Translations under genes and position numbers: made by a program
Part shown: in pieces, positions 7,212 to 16,409 of the stretch
Numbering within the stretch: the stretch's first letter is position 1
Layout of the letters: every line of letters starts with the position of its first letter
Source: DASSUW01 sp963803335
GTDB taxonomy: Bacteria; Actinomycetota; Thermoleophilia; Solirubrobacterales; Solirubrobacteraceae
Direction: 5' to 3'
DNA length: 64,000 bases
Assembly: GCA_963803335.1 (NCBI GenBank)
Contig: CAWDME010000003.1
Span: forward strand, 1 to 64,000
Notes under the pieces: model-generated
Seen by the model: only the letters and a program-made list of their open reading frames with translations
Told to the model about the DNA's origin: nothing
The model's database searches: none

Positions 7212-9458
7212 ATGTGGAGGAGGATTGCCCCGGCCGCGGTGGCGGCCCTACTGATGATGCCCGCCGCCGCCCAGGCGAGCGTGACGCAGGCCGAGACGGT
7301 GCTGTTCCCCGGCAACTCGGGCTTCGTGCCCACGGCCGGCGTGAACCCGCACCTCGCCGACCAGGCGTCGCTGTACCAGTCGTTCGCCTTCAAGCCCGCC
7401 GGCTTCGACCTGCCGGGCACGACCGAGACGCCGTTCCCGGGCGTGACGATCACGCGCGACACGTACGGCGTCCCCAACGTCCACGCGAGCAACGACCGTG
7501 ACCTGTGGAAGGGCGTCGGCTACGCCGTGGCGCAGGACCGCCTCGTGCAGCTCGAGCTGTTCCGGCGCGCGACGGAGGGCCACCTCGCCGAGGTCCCGAC
7601 GCTCGAGGACCGGCTGCCCGACGACATCGTCGCGCGGCGCGACTACTACACGATCCCTGAGCTGAAGCGGATGGTGAAGAGCCTGCCGGCCTCGCTGCGC
7701 GCGCGCTTCGCCGCCTACGCCGAGGGCGTCAACGCGTGGCTCGCCGCCGTCGCCGCCGATCCCACGAAGCGCCCGCTCGAGCTCGTGTTCCTGAACCTGA
7801 CGCCGGCGCCGTGGCGGGCGGTCGACTCGGCCGCGATCGGCGTGCAGCTCGCGCGCACGATCCCGAGCGGCGACGGCAACGAGCTGCAGAACTTCAAGGC
7901 GCTGCGCAAGCTCGGCGCCAAGCGCTTCAACAGCCTGCTGCCGCTCCGGCGCAAGGGCACGGTGGCGACGATCCCGGCCTCGGCCGGCCGCTTCCCCTCG
8001 ACGCCGGGCCGCACGCGCAAGGACGAGCGGATCGGCTTCAAGCGCTCGCGGAAGTTCCTCAAGGGGCTGAAGCTGCCGAAGGCCTCGGCCGGCGCCGCCC
8101 GGCTGATCAAGGGCGGCTCGGACGCGTGGGCGATCCGCGGCAGCGGCAAGCGCTCGTGGCTGTTCCACGGCCCGCAGCTCGGCTTCGAGGTGCCCGAGCT
8201 GCTGTTCGAGTTCGAGGTCCACCGGCCCGGACTCGATGCCCGCGGCGTGACGCCGCCGGGCTTGCCGGTGGTCGGCATCGGCCGCAACGACCACATCGCC
8301 TGGGGCGACACGAGCGGCTCCAGCGACATGAACGATCTCTACGCCGAGAAGCTCGTGGGCAAGGAGCGCTACCGCTACAAGGGCAAGGTCCGCAAGATGG
8401 CCTGCCGCAACGAGACCTTCAAGGTCAACGGCAAGCCCAGCGTCAAGCGGCGCTTCTGCCGCACTGTCCACGGTCCGGTGCAGGCGCGGTCGGGCGCCAA
8501 GACCGCGTGGGCGCGCAAGTACGGCACCTGGCGGCACGAGATCGACACGATCGTCGGCCTCGCGCAGCTCAACCAGGCCAACACCGTGAACCAGGCCGCC
8601 AAGGCGATCGCCAAGGTGAGCTGGAACGAGAACACGATGGTCGCCGACGACCAGGGCAACATCGGCTGGTTCCATCCCGGGCGCCTGCCGAACAAGCCCA
8701 AGCGCTGGGACGAGCGGCTGCCGTTCCCGGGCACCGGCAGCGCCGAATGGCGCGGCGTGCTGAAGGTCTCCCAGCGCCCGCACGTGATCAACCCGAAGCA
8801 GGGCTGGCTGGCGAACTGGAACAACGCGCCCTCCGTCGGCTGGACGATCGGCGACGCGCCGGACACGGACCGCAACAGCGGCCGCCTGCACCGCGCGGGC
8901 TACCTGTTCTCGCTCGTGCGGCAGGTCGCCGCGGCGCCGACCTACGACGCCGTCAAGGGCATCGACCGCATGTCCGGCACGCACGCGCAGCAGCGCGCGC
9001 TGCTCGACGCGCAGGTGCGCGCCGCCGCCACGGGCGCCACCGGCGCGGCCAAGTCCCTGCTCGACACGCTCGTCGCCTGGGACGGCTCCTACGACGAGAC
9101 CGACGCGGCCGGCACGGTCGACCCCGGCGTCGCCTCGTGGGAGGCGCTCAAGGACGCCGCGGTGGCGACGCTCCCGCGCGCGTCGCGAGACTGGCTCGGC
9201 GGGCCGGGCGGCTCGCACGTGTTCGACTTCGGCGGCGCCGATGCCGTGGCGTTCTCGCGGCTGACCGCGGCCGGTGTGCGTAAGGCGGCGGGCGTCGCGG
9301 CGGCGGCGCTGACCACGCGGTTCGGCTCAGCCGATCCCGCGACCTGGCGCGAGCCGCGCCGGATGTACGCGGTCAGGGCCACCGGGGCGGCGCCCAAGCC
9401 GCCGCTCAAGTTCTACGACCGCGGCACCTGGCAGGAGGCTTACGAGCTCGGGCCTTAG
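7212..9458 (+). CDS. Secreted penicillin acylase family (Ntn-hydrolase) protein
   Basis: Precursor of 748 aa. A short signal peptide ends PAAAQAS. Then follows the alpha-chain region (TRDTYGVPNVHA, GVGYAVAQDRLVQLELFRR), a linker, and the autocatalytic cleavage site GGSDAWAIRG with nucleophile Ser303. The beta chain has FHGPQLGFEVP, GIGRNDHIAWG and a run with NENTMVADDQGNIGWFHPGRLP. This is the penicillin G acylase/acyl-homoserine-lactone acylase superfamily; the amide substrate cannot be predicted. A TAGGTT hexamer 7 nt before the ATG suggests a leaderless start. The 3' end overlaps the converging metalloprotease gene by 53 bp. Confidence 0.88.
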   Translation: MWRRIAPAAVAALLMMPAAAQASVTQAETVLFPGNSGFVPTAGVNPHLADQASLYQSFAFKPAGFDLPGTTETPFPGVTITRDTYGVPNVHASNDRDLWKGVGYAVAQDRLVQLELFRRATEGHLAEVPTLEDRLPDDIVARRDYYTIPELKRMVKSLPASLRARFAAYAEGVNAWLAAVAADPTKRPLELVFLNLTPAPWRAVDSAAIGVQLARTIPSGDGNELQNFKALRKLGAKRFNSLLPLRRKGTVATIPASAGRFPSTPGRTRKDERIGFKRSRKFLKGLKLPKASAGAARLIKGGSDAWAIRGSGKRSWLFHGPQLGFEVPELLFEFEVHRPGLDARGVTPPGLPVVGIGRNDHIAWGDTSGSSDMNDLYAEKLVGKERYRYKGKVRKMACRNETFKVNGKPSVKRRFCRTVHGPVQARSGAKTAWARKYGTWRHEIDTIVGLAQLNQANTVNQAAKAIAKVSWNENTMVADDQGNIGWFHPGRLPNKPKRWDERLPFPGTGSAEWRGVLKVSQRPHVINPKQGWLANWNNAPSVGWTIGDAPDTDRNSGRLHRAGYLFSLVRQVAAAPTYDAVKGIDRMSGTHAQQRALLDAQVRAAATGATGAAKSLLDTLVAWDGSYDETDAAGTVDPGVASWEALKDAAVATLPRASRDWLGGPGGSHVFDFGGADAVAFSRLTAAGVRKAAGVAAAALTTRFGSADPATWREPRRMYAVRATGAAPKPPLKFYDRGTWQEAYELGP

Positions 9459-10839
9459 CCCGGCACCTCTTCGCGTGGCCGGCCTTGCGGTCGGCTACGC
9501 GCGCCGTCGGCGGTGACGCGGCGGACGCGCGGCCGTCGGGGTTGGTCACTACGACCGACACGCGCAGGCGGCGGCCCCGGTCGGCCTTCTTGGGCCGGTA
9601 GGTGGAGCGCGTGGCGCCGCCGATGCTCCGCCAGCCGCTGCCGCGCAGTCGCTGCCAGCGGAAGGAGTAGGCGACCGGGCCGTTCTGCCAGCTGCCGCCG
9701 TCGGCCTTCACGGTCGCGCCGCGGCGCGGCTTGCCGATCACCTTCGGCCCGGCGGTCGCGACCGGCGGCTCCGGCACGAGGCCGGCCATGCCGCCGCCGC
9801 ACGCCGGGATGATCTCCGCGCACGGCGCGAGGAAGGCGTTGTCGTAGACGTTCCAGTGCGTGGCGAGGTAGCTCCCCGCGGCCGGCGCCGGGTTGAAGTA
9901 GTCGTCGTGCCCGCAGTCGTAGACCTGGGGGATCGCGCCGCCGATCCGCGGGCAGTCGTTGCTCATCGCGTGCGCGGCGCCGCCGTCCTCGACGTAGCAC
10001 ATGACGTCGGCGCCCTGCCAGCAGTGGCCGTAGCGCGGGTCCTGCAGCCCGGCCGGCTCCGTCGAGTGGGGGGCGGACCACTGGACGCCGCCGAGGTTGT
10101 GGGTGATCTCGTGCAGCATGCCCTCGGGCCACCAGCCGCGGGCGGCCGGGCCGGGAGCGGGGCGGCCGTCGCGCGAGAAGACCACCGAGGCGAAGCCGCC
10201 GCGGTTGTGGACGTTGGCGGCGCCGGGCCGGTCACCGTAGGCGCCGAGGACGTTCTCGCCGAGCCCGTAGTCGTAGTCGCGGCCGTTGAGCTGATCCGCG
10301 ACGATCACGACGTTGCGCGGCATCAACGCGCTGCCGAGCCGGGCCTCTACCTCGCCGACGATTGCGCTGAAGTTGTCGACGTAGGTGGCCCGCGGGCCGC
10401 TGAGGTGGACGACCTGAAGGTCGGCGTACTGCGGGCCGCAGCGTGTCCCCATGTCGATCCGCAGGCCCTTGGTGCCGCCGCTCTGGGCGGCGAGGAAGCG
10501 CTGCATGAGCGCGACGTTGGCCTGCAGCGCGTCGCGCCAGGCGTCAAAGCGGTCGGGGCGATCGGCCGCGTGGACGTAGACGATCTTGAAGCGCGGCACT
10601 CCGGCGGGCTGCGCGGCGTGGCCGGTGTCGTCCGTGGTGAGCTCGTCGCCGCACCAGCCGTACGGGAGCGCGTCCGGCGCGTCGGCAGCCGCGGCGGTCG
10701 CGGCGATGTTCACGTCCGCCAGCTCCTCGCGGGTGTCCATGTGCGTCAGGACACCATCAGGCGCGTCGTCGTGCGCAGCCGCGGGAGCGGCGGCGACGAG
10801 CGTCGCGGCGGTGGCGAGCAGCAGGGCGAGGCGGCGCAT
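9406..10839 (-). CDS. Secreted zincin-type metalloprotease-like protein with C-terminal Ig-like domain
   Basis: Protein of 477 aa with signal peptide (ending APAAAH). Residues 80-260 resemble a reprolysin-like zincin: HEITHNLGG at 243-251 gives zinc ligands H243 and H247 with catalytic E244, and H258 is a candidate third ligand. Several Cys (GWCGDE, TRCGPQ, GHCWQG, MCYVED, NDCPRI, YDCGHDD) suggest disulfides and export. Residues about 365-450 form a repeat module (KVIGKPRRGATVKADGG and YRPKKADRGRRLRV) like actinobacterial Ig/fibronectin-like wall modules. Family and substrate are uncertain. The tail overlaps the penicillin acylase gene by 53 bp on the opposite strand. Confidence 0.7.
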   Translation of the reverse strand: MRRLALLLATAATLVAAAPAAAHDDAPDGVLTHMDTREELADVNIAATAAAADAPDALPYGWCGDELTTDDTGHAAQPAGVPRFKIVYVHAADRPDRFDAWRDALQANVALMQRFLAAQSGGTKGLRIDMGTRCGPQYADLQVVHLSGPRATYVDNFSAIVGEVEARLGSALMPRNVVIVADQLNGRDYDYGLGENVLGAYGDRPGAANVHNRGGFASVVFSRDGRPAPGPAARGWWPEGMLHEITHNLGGVQWSAPHSTEPAGLQDPRYGHCWQGADVMCYVEDGGAAHAMSNDCPRIGGAIPQVYDCGHDDYFNPAPAAGSYLATHWNVYDNAFLAPCAEIIPACGGGMAGLVPEPPVATAGPKVIGKPRRGATVKADGGSWQNGPVAYSFRWQRLRGSGWRSIGGATRSTYRPKKADRGRRLRVSVVVTNPDGRASAASPPTARVADRKAGHAKRCRAKARARKPPARCRGRRT

Positions 10840-10878
10840 CTCGCCCGGGTAGTCGGCACCGGGTGGAAAAGCTGCAGA

Positions 10879-12012
10879 TCAGGCGGCTTTGGCGAGATCC
10901 CGGACCGGGTCGATCCCCCACCGCCCGGCGAGCTCGGACAGCTCGGGACTGATCGGCCAGCGGTCCGGCAGCGGGTCGCCCTCGAAGTCGGGCGCGGCGC
11001 CCTTCAGGGCCATCGAGCCGGTGTTGTCGCCGATCGCGCGGATCTCGGCCATCTCGGCGTCGCTGAGTGTGTTCGCGCCGGAGACGGCGGCGAGCTCCGC
11101 GCGCTTGTCGAGGATCGGGCGGGCCCCGTCGCCGATCTCCTGGATCAGCGTCGGCGCGACGCAGGCGACGGGATCGTGGGCGAGGTTCCAGGCGCACGCG
11201 AGCTGGAGCATCGTGAGGCCGTGGCGCTCGGCGATGGGCCGCATCCGGTCCATCCGCTCGCGGCCGCGCTCGACCCAGCCCGGTGGCCGGAACGAGCGGT
11301 GGTCCCAGCGCGGGAACTCGTGGCCGGGCAACACGTCGTCGTGGAACAGGCCGCCGTAGTCGACAACGCGGGTGATCAGCCGCACGCCGTGGCGGCGGGC
11401 GGCGTCGAGCACCAGTTCGCCGGGCCAGGGCTCGAGCGGGTTGAGGATCACCATCGCCCACTCGATGCGGTCGCCGAAGCGCTCGAGGCAGTCGATCAGG
11501 TCAAGCGTGAAGCCGTTCGCCGGGCCGGGGGCGACGCCGATCGCGCCGGCCAGGCCGTCCTCGCGCAGCGCCGCCATCGCGTCCCAGACCGGCTCGCTGG
11601 TGTAGCCGGTGCGGTCGGGGTTGTGCAGCAGCAGCACGTCGAAGGCGTCGACGCCGCAGCGCTCGAGGCTGCGCTCGGTCGCCATCCGCAGGTAGTCCGC
11701 GTAGTCGTCCGGCCCGCGCAGCCGCGGGTCCGTGAAGCGCGGGTAACCCTTCGCGCCTTCCCGGCTTCCGGTGTAGAAGTCGTGCCCGATCGCGCCGACC
11801 AGGCAGTACTCCGAGCGCGCCAAGCCGGCCAGCGCGCGCCCGAGCACGGCATCCGCCTCACCGGCTCCATAGGCGTCGGCGGTGAGGACCGTCGAGATGC
11901 CCGCACCGGGGAGGATCAGGGCCTGGAAACAGGATTCGTCCACCGCCTCGCCGAAATGCATGAACCGCCCGCCGCTCCAGGTTCCGACGGCTTTCAGATC
12001 TGGCGACCGCAT
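10879..12012 (-). CDS. Aldo/keto reductase family protein
   Basis: NAD(P)H-dependent oxidoreductase with an AKR barrel, 377 aa from the ATG at 12012. Conserved parts are the Asp/Tyr block ADAYGAGEADAVLGRAL, the strand with LLHNPDRTGY, GLAGAIGVAPG and the late barrel strand GLTMLQLACAWNLAHDPV. An upstream in-frame start at 12066 is possible, but the ATG at 12012 has both a GGAGA ribosome site and a TAGAGT hexamer 8 nt upstream. It is divergent from the subtilase gene and followed on the same strand by the zincin gene. Substrate unknown. Confidence 0.85.
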   Translation of the reverse strand: MRSPDLKAVGTWSGGRFMHFGEAVDESCFQALILPGAGISTVLTADAYGAGEADAVLGRALAGLARSEYCLVGAIGHDFYTGSREGAKGYPRFTDPRLRGPDDYADYLRMATERSLERCGVDAFDVLLLHNPDRTGYTSEPVWDAMAALREDGLAGAIGVAPGPANGFTLDLIDCLERFGDRIEWAMVILNPLEPWPGELVLDAARRHGVRLITRVVDYGGLFHDDVLPGHEFPRWDHRSFRPPGWVERGRERMDRMRPIAERHGLTMLQLACAWNLAHDPVACVAPTLIQEIGDGARPILDKRAELAAVSGANTLSDAEMAEIRAIGDNTGSMALKGAAPDFEGDPLPDRWPISPELSELAGRWGIDPVRDLAKAA

Positions 12013-12083
12013 CGTTCTCCACTCTAGGATGTTCGGGACCTGACGGCCGTTCAAGTCCTCGCGCACGCGTGCCGATTCACGTC

Positions 12084-14186
12084 ATGGTGGGAATCCGTCC
12101 ACTTTCGCTCATTTTTCTCATGCTCGCCCTGGTTCTCCCGGCGAGCGCTTCGGCGACCGAAGCGACGCGGATCATCGTCAAGCGCGATCCCGGCCTGACC
12201 ACCGCCGAGCAGCGCGACATCCGCGCCGACGCCGGTGTTCGCCTGGTCGACACGCTGAGCCTCCCGCGCACCGACGTCGTCGTAGCCCCGGCGGCCGACG
12301 CGAGCCAGGCAGTGCGGGAGCTGAACAAGGACCCGGACGTGGTCTACGCCGAGATCGACCACAAGGTCCACGCCTTCGCGGCGCCCGACTGGTTCCACTA
12401 TCAGTGGGCCCTCAACAACACCGGCCAGAACATTCTCGACTACGACGGCACCGAGATTCCGGGAGGCACGAACAACGCGGACATGAACGTGCTCGAAGGG
12501 TGGGATCTCGGTCGCGGCAAGGGCCAGATGGTCGCGGTCGTCGACTCCGGGGTCCAGGCGAACCACCCCGACCTGGCGGCAAACGTCGCGCCGGGCTACG
12601 ACTGGGTCGACCGCGACACCACTCCAAATGACCAGCACGGCCACGGAACCCACGTCGCCGGCATCATCGCCGCGGTCGACGACACGCACGGCACCACCGG
12701 CGTGGCCCCTGGTGCATTCATCCTGCCACTGCGCGTCCTCGGCTCCGACGGCAGCGGCAACACCTCGGACGTCGCCCAGGCCTTCGACTTCGCCGGGGAT
12801 CAGCAGGTGCGCATCGTCAACGCCAGCCTCGGGTCCCGCGGCTTCTCTCAGGCTGAGCACGACGCGATCGCGAACCACCCGAACACGCTGTACGTCGTGG
12901 CGGCGGGCAACGACGCCGAGGACGTCGACACCCATCCCGAATACCCCTGCGCGTACAACGACCTTCCGAACATCATCTGCGTGGGCGCCTCCGACGACAA
13001 CGACCAGCCGGCGTCCTTCTCGAACTTCGGTGCGAACACGGTCGACATGTTCGCGCCCGGCGACCACATCCTCTCGACCTTCCCGACGAGCGGCTACGCG
13101 GTCGGCGACGGCACGTCGCAAGCCGCGCCGCAGGTTGCCGGCGAGGCCGCGCTGATCCTTTCGCGCGACCCGGGCGTCGATGTGCCGACGCTCAAGGCAC
13201 GGATCCTCGACAACGGGGACGCGATGCCCGCCTTCGACACGCTCTCGGTGACCGGCGCGCGCGCCGACGCCCTCAACGCGCTCAACCAGACCATCCCGGA
13301 CAAGGACAACGACGGCAACAACGACACTGCCGACAATTGTCCGACGGTCACGAACCCGGACCAGACTGACGTGTGCGGAACGCCGGAGGCCCTCGCGGCT
13401 GCGGACTCCGACGGCGACGGCGTCTCCGACACGCAGGACCGCTGCACGTACCAGGCCGCGTCACTGAACACGGCCGGTTGCCCCGGCGTTGCGCCGAACA
13501 CTGACGGCGACAGCCAACCGGACATGTTCGACAACTGCCCAGGCGTGTCGAACAGCACCCAGGCCGACGTCGATGACGACGGCATCGGGGATGCGTGCGA
13601 CGGCGACATCGACAACGACAACGTCGCCAACGGGCCCGACAACTGCGACACGACCTACAACCCAAACCAGGCCGACCGCGACGGTGACGGAGCCGGGGAT
13701 GCCTGCGATGGCGACCGCGACGGCGACGGGCACGCCAACACCGTCGACAGCTGCCCGGACGTTGCCGGCGCCGCCAGTAACGGCTGCCCGGTGGTGGCCA
13801 CGGGTCCGGTCGACTCGGACGGCGACGGGATCTACAACCCCTACGACGCGTGCCCGTACGAGTACGCGAAGACGAGCAACGGGTGCCCGGTGCCGACCGT
13901 CACATCGCTGTCGGCGCGCGCGAAGACGCGGCACGGCAAGCACAGCGCGACGATCTTCGTGCGATCCAGTCGCGCCGCGATGGTGCAGGTGACGATCCAG
14001 ATCCGCAAGTGCAGGCACGGCCACTGCCGCTGGGCGCGGGTCACGCGCAAGACGGCCGCCACGGTCGGCGGGCGGGCGACGATCACGGCGAAGAGGCTCA
14101 AGAAGGGCCGGTACCGCGCGGTGGTCGTCCTGTCGAGCAGCGCCGGCCGCGCGAGCGCCGAGCGCCAGTACTTCCGCGTTCGGTAG
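12084..14186 (+). CDS. Secreted S8 subtilisin-like protease with thrombospondin type 3 calcium repeats
   Basis: About 700 aa, starting at the ATG at 12084 (a GTG 15 nt upstream is the alternative), giving a signal peptide ending PASASA. A short inhibitor-like propeptide (IIVKRDPG to VVYAEID) precedes the catalytic domain. Counted from the GTG, the triad is D159 (AVVDSGV), H192 (GHGTHVAG) and S350 (GDGTSQAAPQVAG). Residues about 415-620 are thrombospondin type 3 repeats rich in DxDxDG and paired Cys. The last about 85 residues form a basic beta domain. Third codon positions contain visibly more A/T than in neighbouring genes, a hint of later acquisition or weaker codon selection. The stop TAG may also form the -10 of the next gene. 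Confidence 0.92.
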   Translation: MVGIRPLSLIFLMLALVLPASASATEATRIIVKRDPGLTTAEQRDIRADAGVRLVDTLSLPRTDVVVAPAADASQAVRELNKDPDVVYAEIDHKVHAFAAPDWFHYQWALNNTGQNILDYDGTEIPGGTNNADMNVLEGWDLGRGKGQMVAVVDSGVQANHPDLAANVAPGYDWVDRDTTPNDQHGHGTHVAGIIAAVDDTHGTTGVAPGAFILPLRVLGSDGSGNTSDVAQAFDFAGDQQVRIVNASLGSRGFSQAEHDAIANHPNTLYVVAAGNDAEDVDTHPEYPCAYNDLPNIICVGASDDNDQPASFSNFGANTVDMFAPGDHILSTFPTSGYAVGDGTSQAAPQVAGEAALILSRDPGVDVPTLKARILDNGDAMPAFDTLSVTGARADALNALNQTIPDKDNDGNNDTADNCPTVTNPDQTDVCGTPEALAAADSDGDGVSDTQDRCTYQAASLNTAGCPGVAPNTDGDSQPDMFDNCPGVSNSTQADVDDDGIGDACDGDIDNDNVANGPDNCDTTYNPNQADRDGDGAGDACDGDRDGDGHANTVDSCPDVAGAASNGCPVVATGPVDSDGDGIYNPYDACPYEYAKTSNGCPVPTVTSLSARAKTRHGKHSATIFVRSSRAAMVQVTIQIRKCRHGHCRWARVTRKTAATVGGRATITAKRLKKGRYRAVVVLSSSAGRASAERQYFRVR

Positions 14187-14196
14187 ACATCCGCGG

Positions 14197-14919
14197 GTGT
14201 CCGCCTGCCGCCTCGGTGTGCTCGCCTTCGGCGACTCGATCACCAACGGGGGCGGGGAGCTGCAGTGGGGTGTCGCGCTGCAGTCGTGGGCGCTGTGGGT
14301 CGCGCGCGGGCTGAACCTTCCGTACACCGGCTTCGCCACGGACGGCGCGCAGATCGACGATGTGCTCGGCGAGCAGCTGCCGCGCGTGCCGCGCGAAGCG
14401 CGCTATGACCTCGGGTGCCTGTACATCGGCGTCAACGACGTGCGCACGTTCGAGTGGGACCGCGCGCGATTCGGACAAGGGCACCGCGAGGTGATGGCGT
14501 TTCTCGCCGAGCGCTGCGACCGGCTGTTGACGCTGACCGTGCCGCTGGACCTCGGCCGCCCGCGGGCGGGAGCGAAGGTTCACGAGGTCAATGCCGCGAT
14601 CACGGCATCAGCGGCGACGCACGGCGCGCTCGTCGTCGACCTCAGCGGCTTCGGCGCGCGCAACCTCGTGATGGCCGACCACGTGCATCCGACGGCGTTC
14701 GGGCAGATCGCGATCGCCGAGCGCGCGCTCGACGTGCTCGCAGCGGCGGGTGAGGAGCCGAAGGTGCGGCCTTCGACGCTGATCCGCTACGAGACCACCA
14801 GGGTCGGAAGGCTTCGCGGCGACCTCACGTATGCGTATCGGCATCTGAAGGTGTCGGGGCGGGCGGCGCGGGATCGACTCCGAGTTGCCGGAACCGGTAT
14901 GGCACGTAGCGGTAGGTGA
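14197..14919 (+). CDS. SGNH/GDSL hydrolase family protein
   Basis: Esterase or lipase-like protein of 240 aa without a signal peptide. Block I is LAFGDSITNGGGE with nucleophile Ser14; the oxyanion Asn lies in YIGVNDVR; the Asp/His pair is in ADHVHPTAFGQ. The last about 50 residues are basic and outside the fold. The gene starts with GTG 10 nt after the subtilase stop, with TAGACA 7 nt before it. Its last 95 bp overlap the converging DUF3159 gene, so the C-terminal extension is encoded opposite that gene's end. Substrate unknown. Confidence 0.85.
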   Translation: MSACRLGVLAFGDSITNGGGELQWGVALQSWALWVARGLNLPYTGFATDGAQIDDVLGEQLPRVPREARYDLGCLYIGVNDVRTFEWDRARFGQGHREVMAFLAERCDRLLTLTVPLDLGRPRAGAKVHEVNAAITASAATHGALVVDLSGFGARNLVMADHVHPTAFGQIAIAERALDVLAAAGEEPKVRPSTLIRYETTRVGRLRGDLTYAYRHLKVSGRAARDRLRVAGTGMARSGR

Positions 14920-15484
14920 ACCACAGCGTGCCGAGGAACGCCGGCCAGCCGAGCACGATGACGGCGGCCGCCAGCGCGCCCTCCTTGCCGGCCAGGATCA
15001 GCACGGTGTAGACGACCGCGCGTACGCCGAACAGCAGCACCCAGGCGAGCGAGGCCTCGGCGAACGGGCGCCGCACGCGCGAGTCCTCGTGCCAGCCGCC
15101 GGGGATGTGGTAGAGCGGCGCGGCGATCAGCCCGACGAGCGGACGCTTCACGACCACCGAGATCGCGAATGCGAGCGCGAGCCCCGCGTTCTGCAGTGCC
15201 CGCGGCACGAAGTAGCCGGACGCGCTGCCGGTGCGCACCGCGATGAAAACGCACAGGCCGGTGCCCAGCACGCCGCCGATCGCGTTCATGAGCGGGTGCC
15301 GGCGGATCGCCCGATACAGCGCCACGACGCCGGAGATCCCGAGCGCGACCATCGCGGCCGTGTCGAGGTCGGCGAGCGCGTTCACGGTGACGAAGGCGAC
15401 CGGGCCGAGGCCGGTGTCGACCGCCGCCCGAGGGTCGCGCAGCATGTCGAGCGGGCTGGGTGGGCGCCGCTCCGGCTCGGCCAT
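14825..15484 (-). CDS. DUF3159 family integral membrane protein
   Basis: A 219-aa polytopic protein with about five or six hydrophobic segments (FVTVNALADLDTAAMVALGIS, then IGGVLGTGLCVFIAV, ALQNAGLALAFAISVVV, ASLAWVLLFGVRAVVYTVLIL, ALAAAVIVLGWPAFLGTLWF). The arrangement and the RTGSASGYFVPRALQNAG loop match actinobacterial DUF3159, whose function is unknown. It is the last gene of a minus-strand unit malQ-methyltransferase-DUF3159; its ATG overlaps the methyltransferase stop by 1 nt (TGATG). Confidence 0.8.
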   Translation of the reverse strand: MAEPERRPPSPLDMLRDPRAAVDTGLGPVAFVTVNALADLDTAAMVALGISGVVALYRAIRRHPLMNAIGGVLGTGLCVFIAVRTGSASGYFVPRALQNAGLALAFAISVVVKRPLVGLIAAPLYHIPGGWHEDSRVRRPFAEASLAWVLLFGVRAVVYTVLILAGKEGALAAAVIVLGWPAFLGTLWFTYRYVPYRFRQLGVDPAPPAPTPSDADTHT

Positions 15485-16395
15485 CAGTCGCGCGGCTTGC
15501 GCGCCGCGAGCATCAGGTTGTAGAAGAGGTGCGGCGGCATGTGCGGCTCGAGCGCGCGGCGGTCAACCGCCTGCAGCAGCAGGTAGCCGCGGTACGCGTA
15601 CTGGATCCAGCCCCACGGGATGTCCTTCGGCTCGGCGCTCGCCTCGAGCGTGCGGTTGAACCAGCCGAACCAGTTCGCCAGCAGCTCCTCGCCGCGCACC
15701 TGGACGGCCTCGAAGGCCGCCCCGGCCGCGAGCCGCTCGAGGTCGGCCGGCACGAACGCGTGCACGTCGACCATCCCCTCGAGCGCATGCTCACTGTTGT
15801 CGTCGCCGTGCGCTGCCGGCGCCGGCCGGACACCGAACACGCGCCGCCACGCCGGCGCCAGGCGCAACGCCGCGCGCTTCGGCACCGCGGCGATCCGGTC
15901 GCCGTGCCGTGACGGCTCGCCGGCGAAAAACAGCGTCCCGCCCGGCGCGAGCACGCGCCAGAACTCCGCGAACGAGCGGTCGAGGTCGGGCAGGTGGTGC
16001 AGGACCGCGTGGCCGAGCACGAGGTCGAAGCTGTCGTCCTCGAACGGCAGCGCCGCCGCGTCACAGGCGGCGGTCTCGACGTCGAGGCCGAGCCGGGCCG
16101 CGTTGCCCTCGAGCGTTTCCAGCATCCCTGGCGAGATGTCGGTGCAGGTGGCCGCGCCGATCACGCCGTCCTGCGCCAGGTTCAGCGAGAAGTAGCCGGT
16201 CCCGGCCCCGATCTCCAGCGAGCGGGCGAACGGCCCCGGCTGCTCGCCGAGCAGCTTGGTGACCTTGCCGAGCACCTGGAGGCGCCCGATCTCGCCGAAC
16301 GAGATGCCCCACTTGGCGTCGTAGTCCTCCGCCGCCACGTCGTGGTAGCGGCGGTTGACGTCGAGGATCTCGTCGGGAGCGGCGGGCGCGGCCAT
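15484..16395 (-). CDS. Class I SAM-dependent methyltransferase
   Basis: A 303-aa methyltransferase with Rossmann motifs SLEIGAGTGYFSLNLA (motif I), CTDISPGMLETLEGNA (motif II), AALPFEDDSFDLVLGHAVLHHL and VLAPGGTLFFAGEPS. It resembles UbiE/Methyltransf_11 proteins. The C-terminal 120 residues (WFGWFNRTLEAS, QYAYRGYLLLQ) are a conserved extension of unknown role. The substrate is not predictable; the position between malQ and DUF3159 does not settle it. A TAGACT hexamer, built on the malQ stop codon, lies 11 nt before the ATG. Confidence 0.85.
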   Translation of the reverse strand: MAAPAAPDEILDVNRRYHDVAAEDYDAKWGISFGEIGRLQVLGKVTKLLGEQPGPFARSLEIGAGTGYFSLNLAQDGVIGAATCTDISPGMLETLEGNAARLGLDVETAACDAAALPFEDDSFDLVLGHAVLHHLPDLDRSFAEFWRVLAPGGTLFFAGEPSRHGDRIAAVPKRAALRLAPAWRRVFGVRPAPAAHGDDNSEHALEGMVDVHAFVPADLERLAAGAAFEAVQVRGEELLANWFGWFNRTLEASAEPKDIPWGWIQYAYRGYLLLQAVDRRALEPHMPPHLFYNLMLAARKPRD

Positions 16396-16409
16396 GAAGC
16401 CGCCTGAGT

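Noticed and set aside
12001..14186. Subtilase gene as part of a mobile island
   Set aside because: Codon third positions are somewhat less GC-rich, but there are no integrase, transposase, tRNA or flanking repeats.
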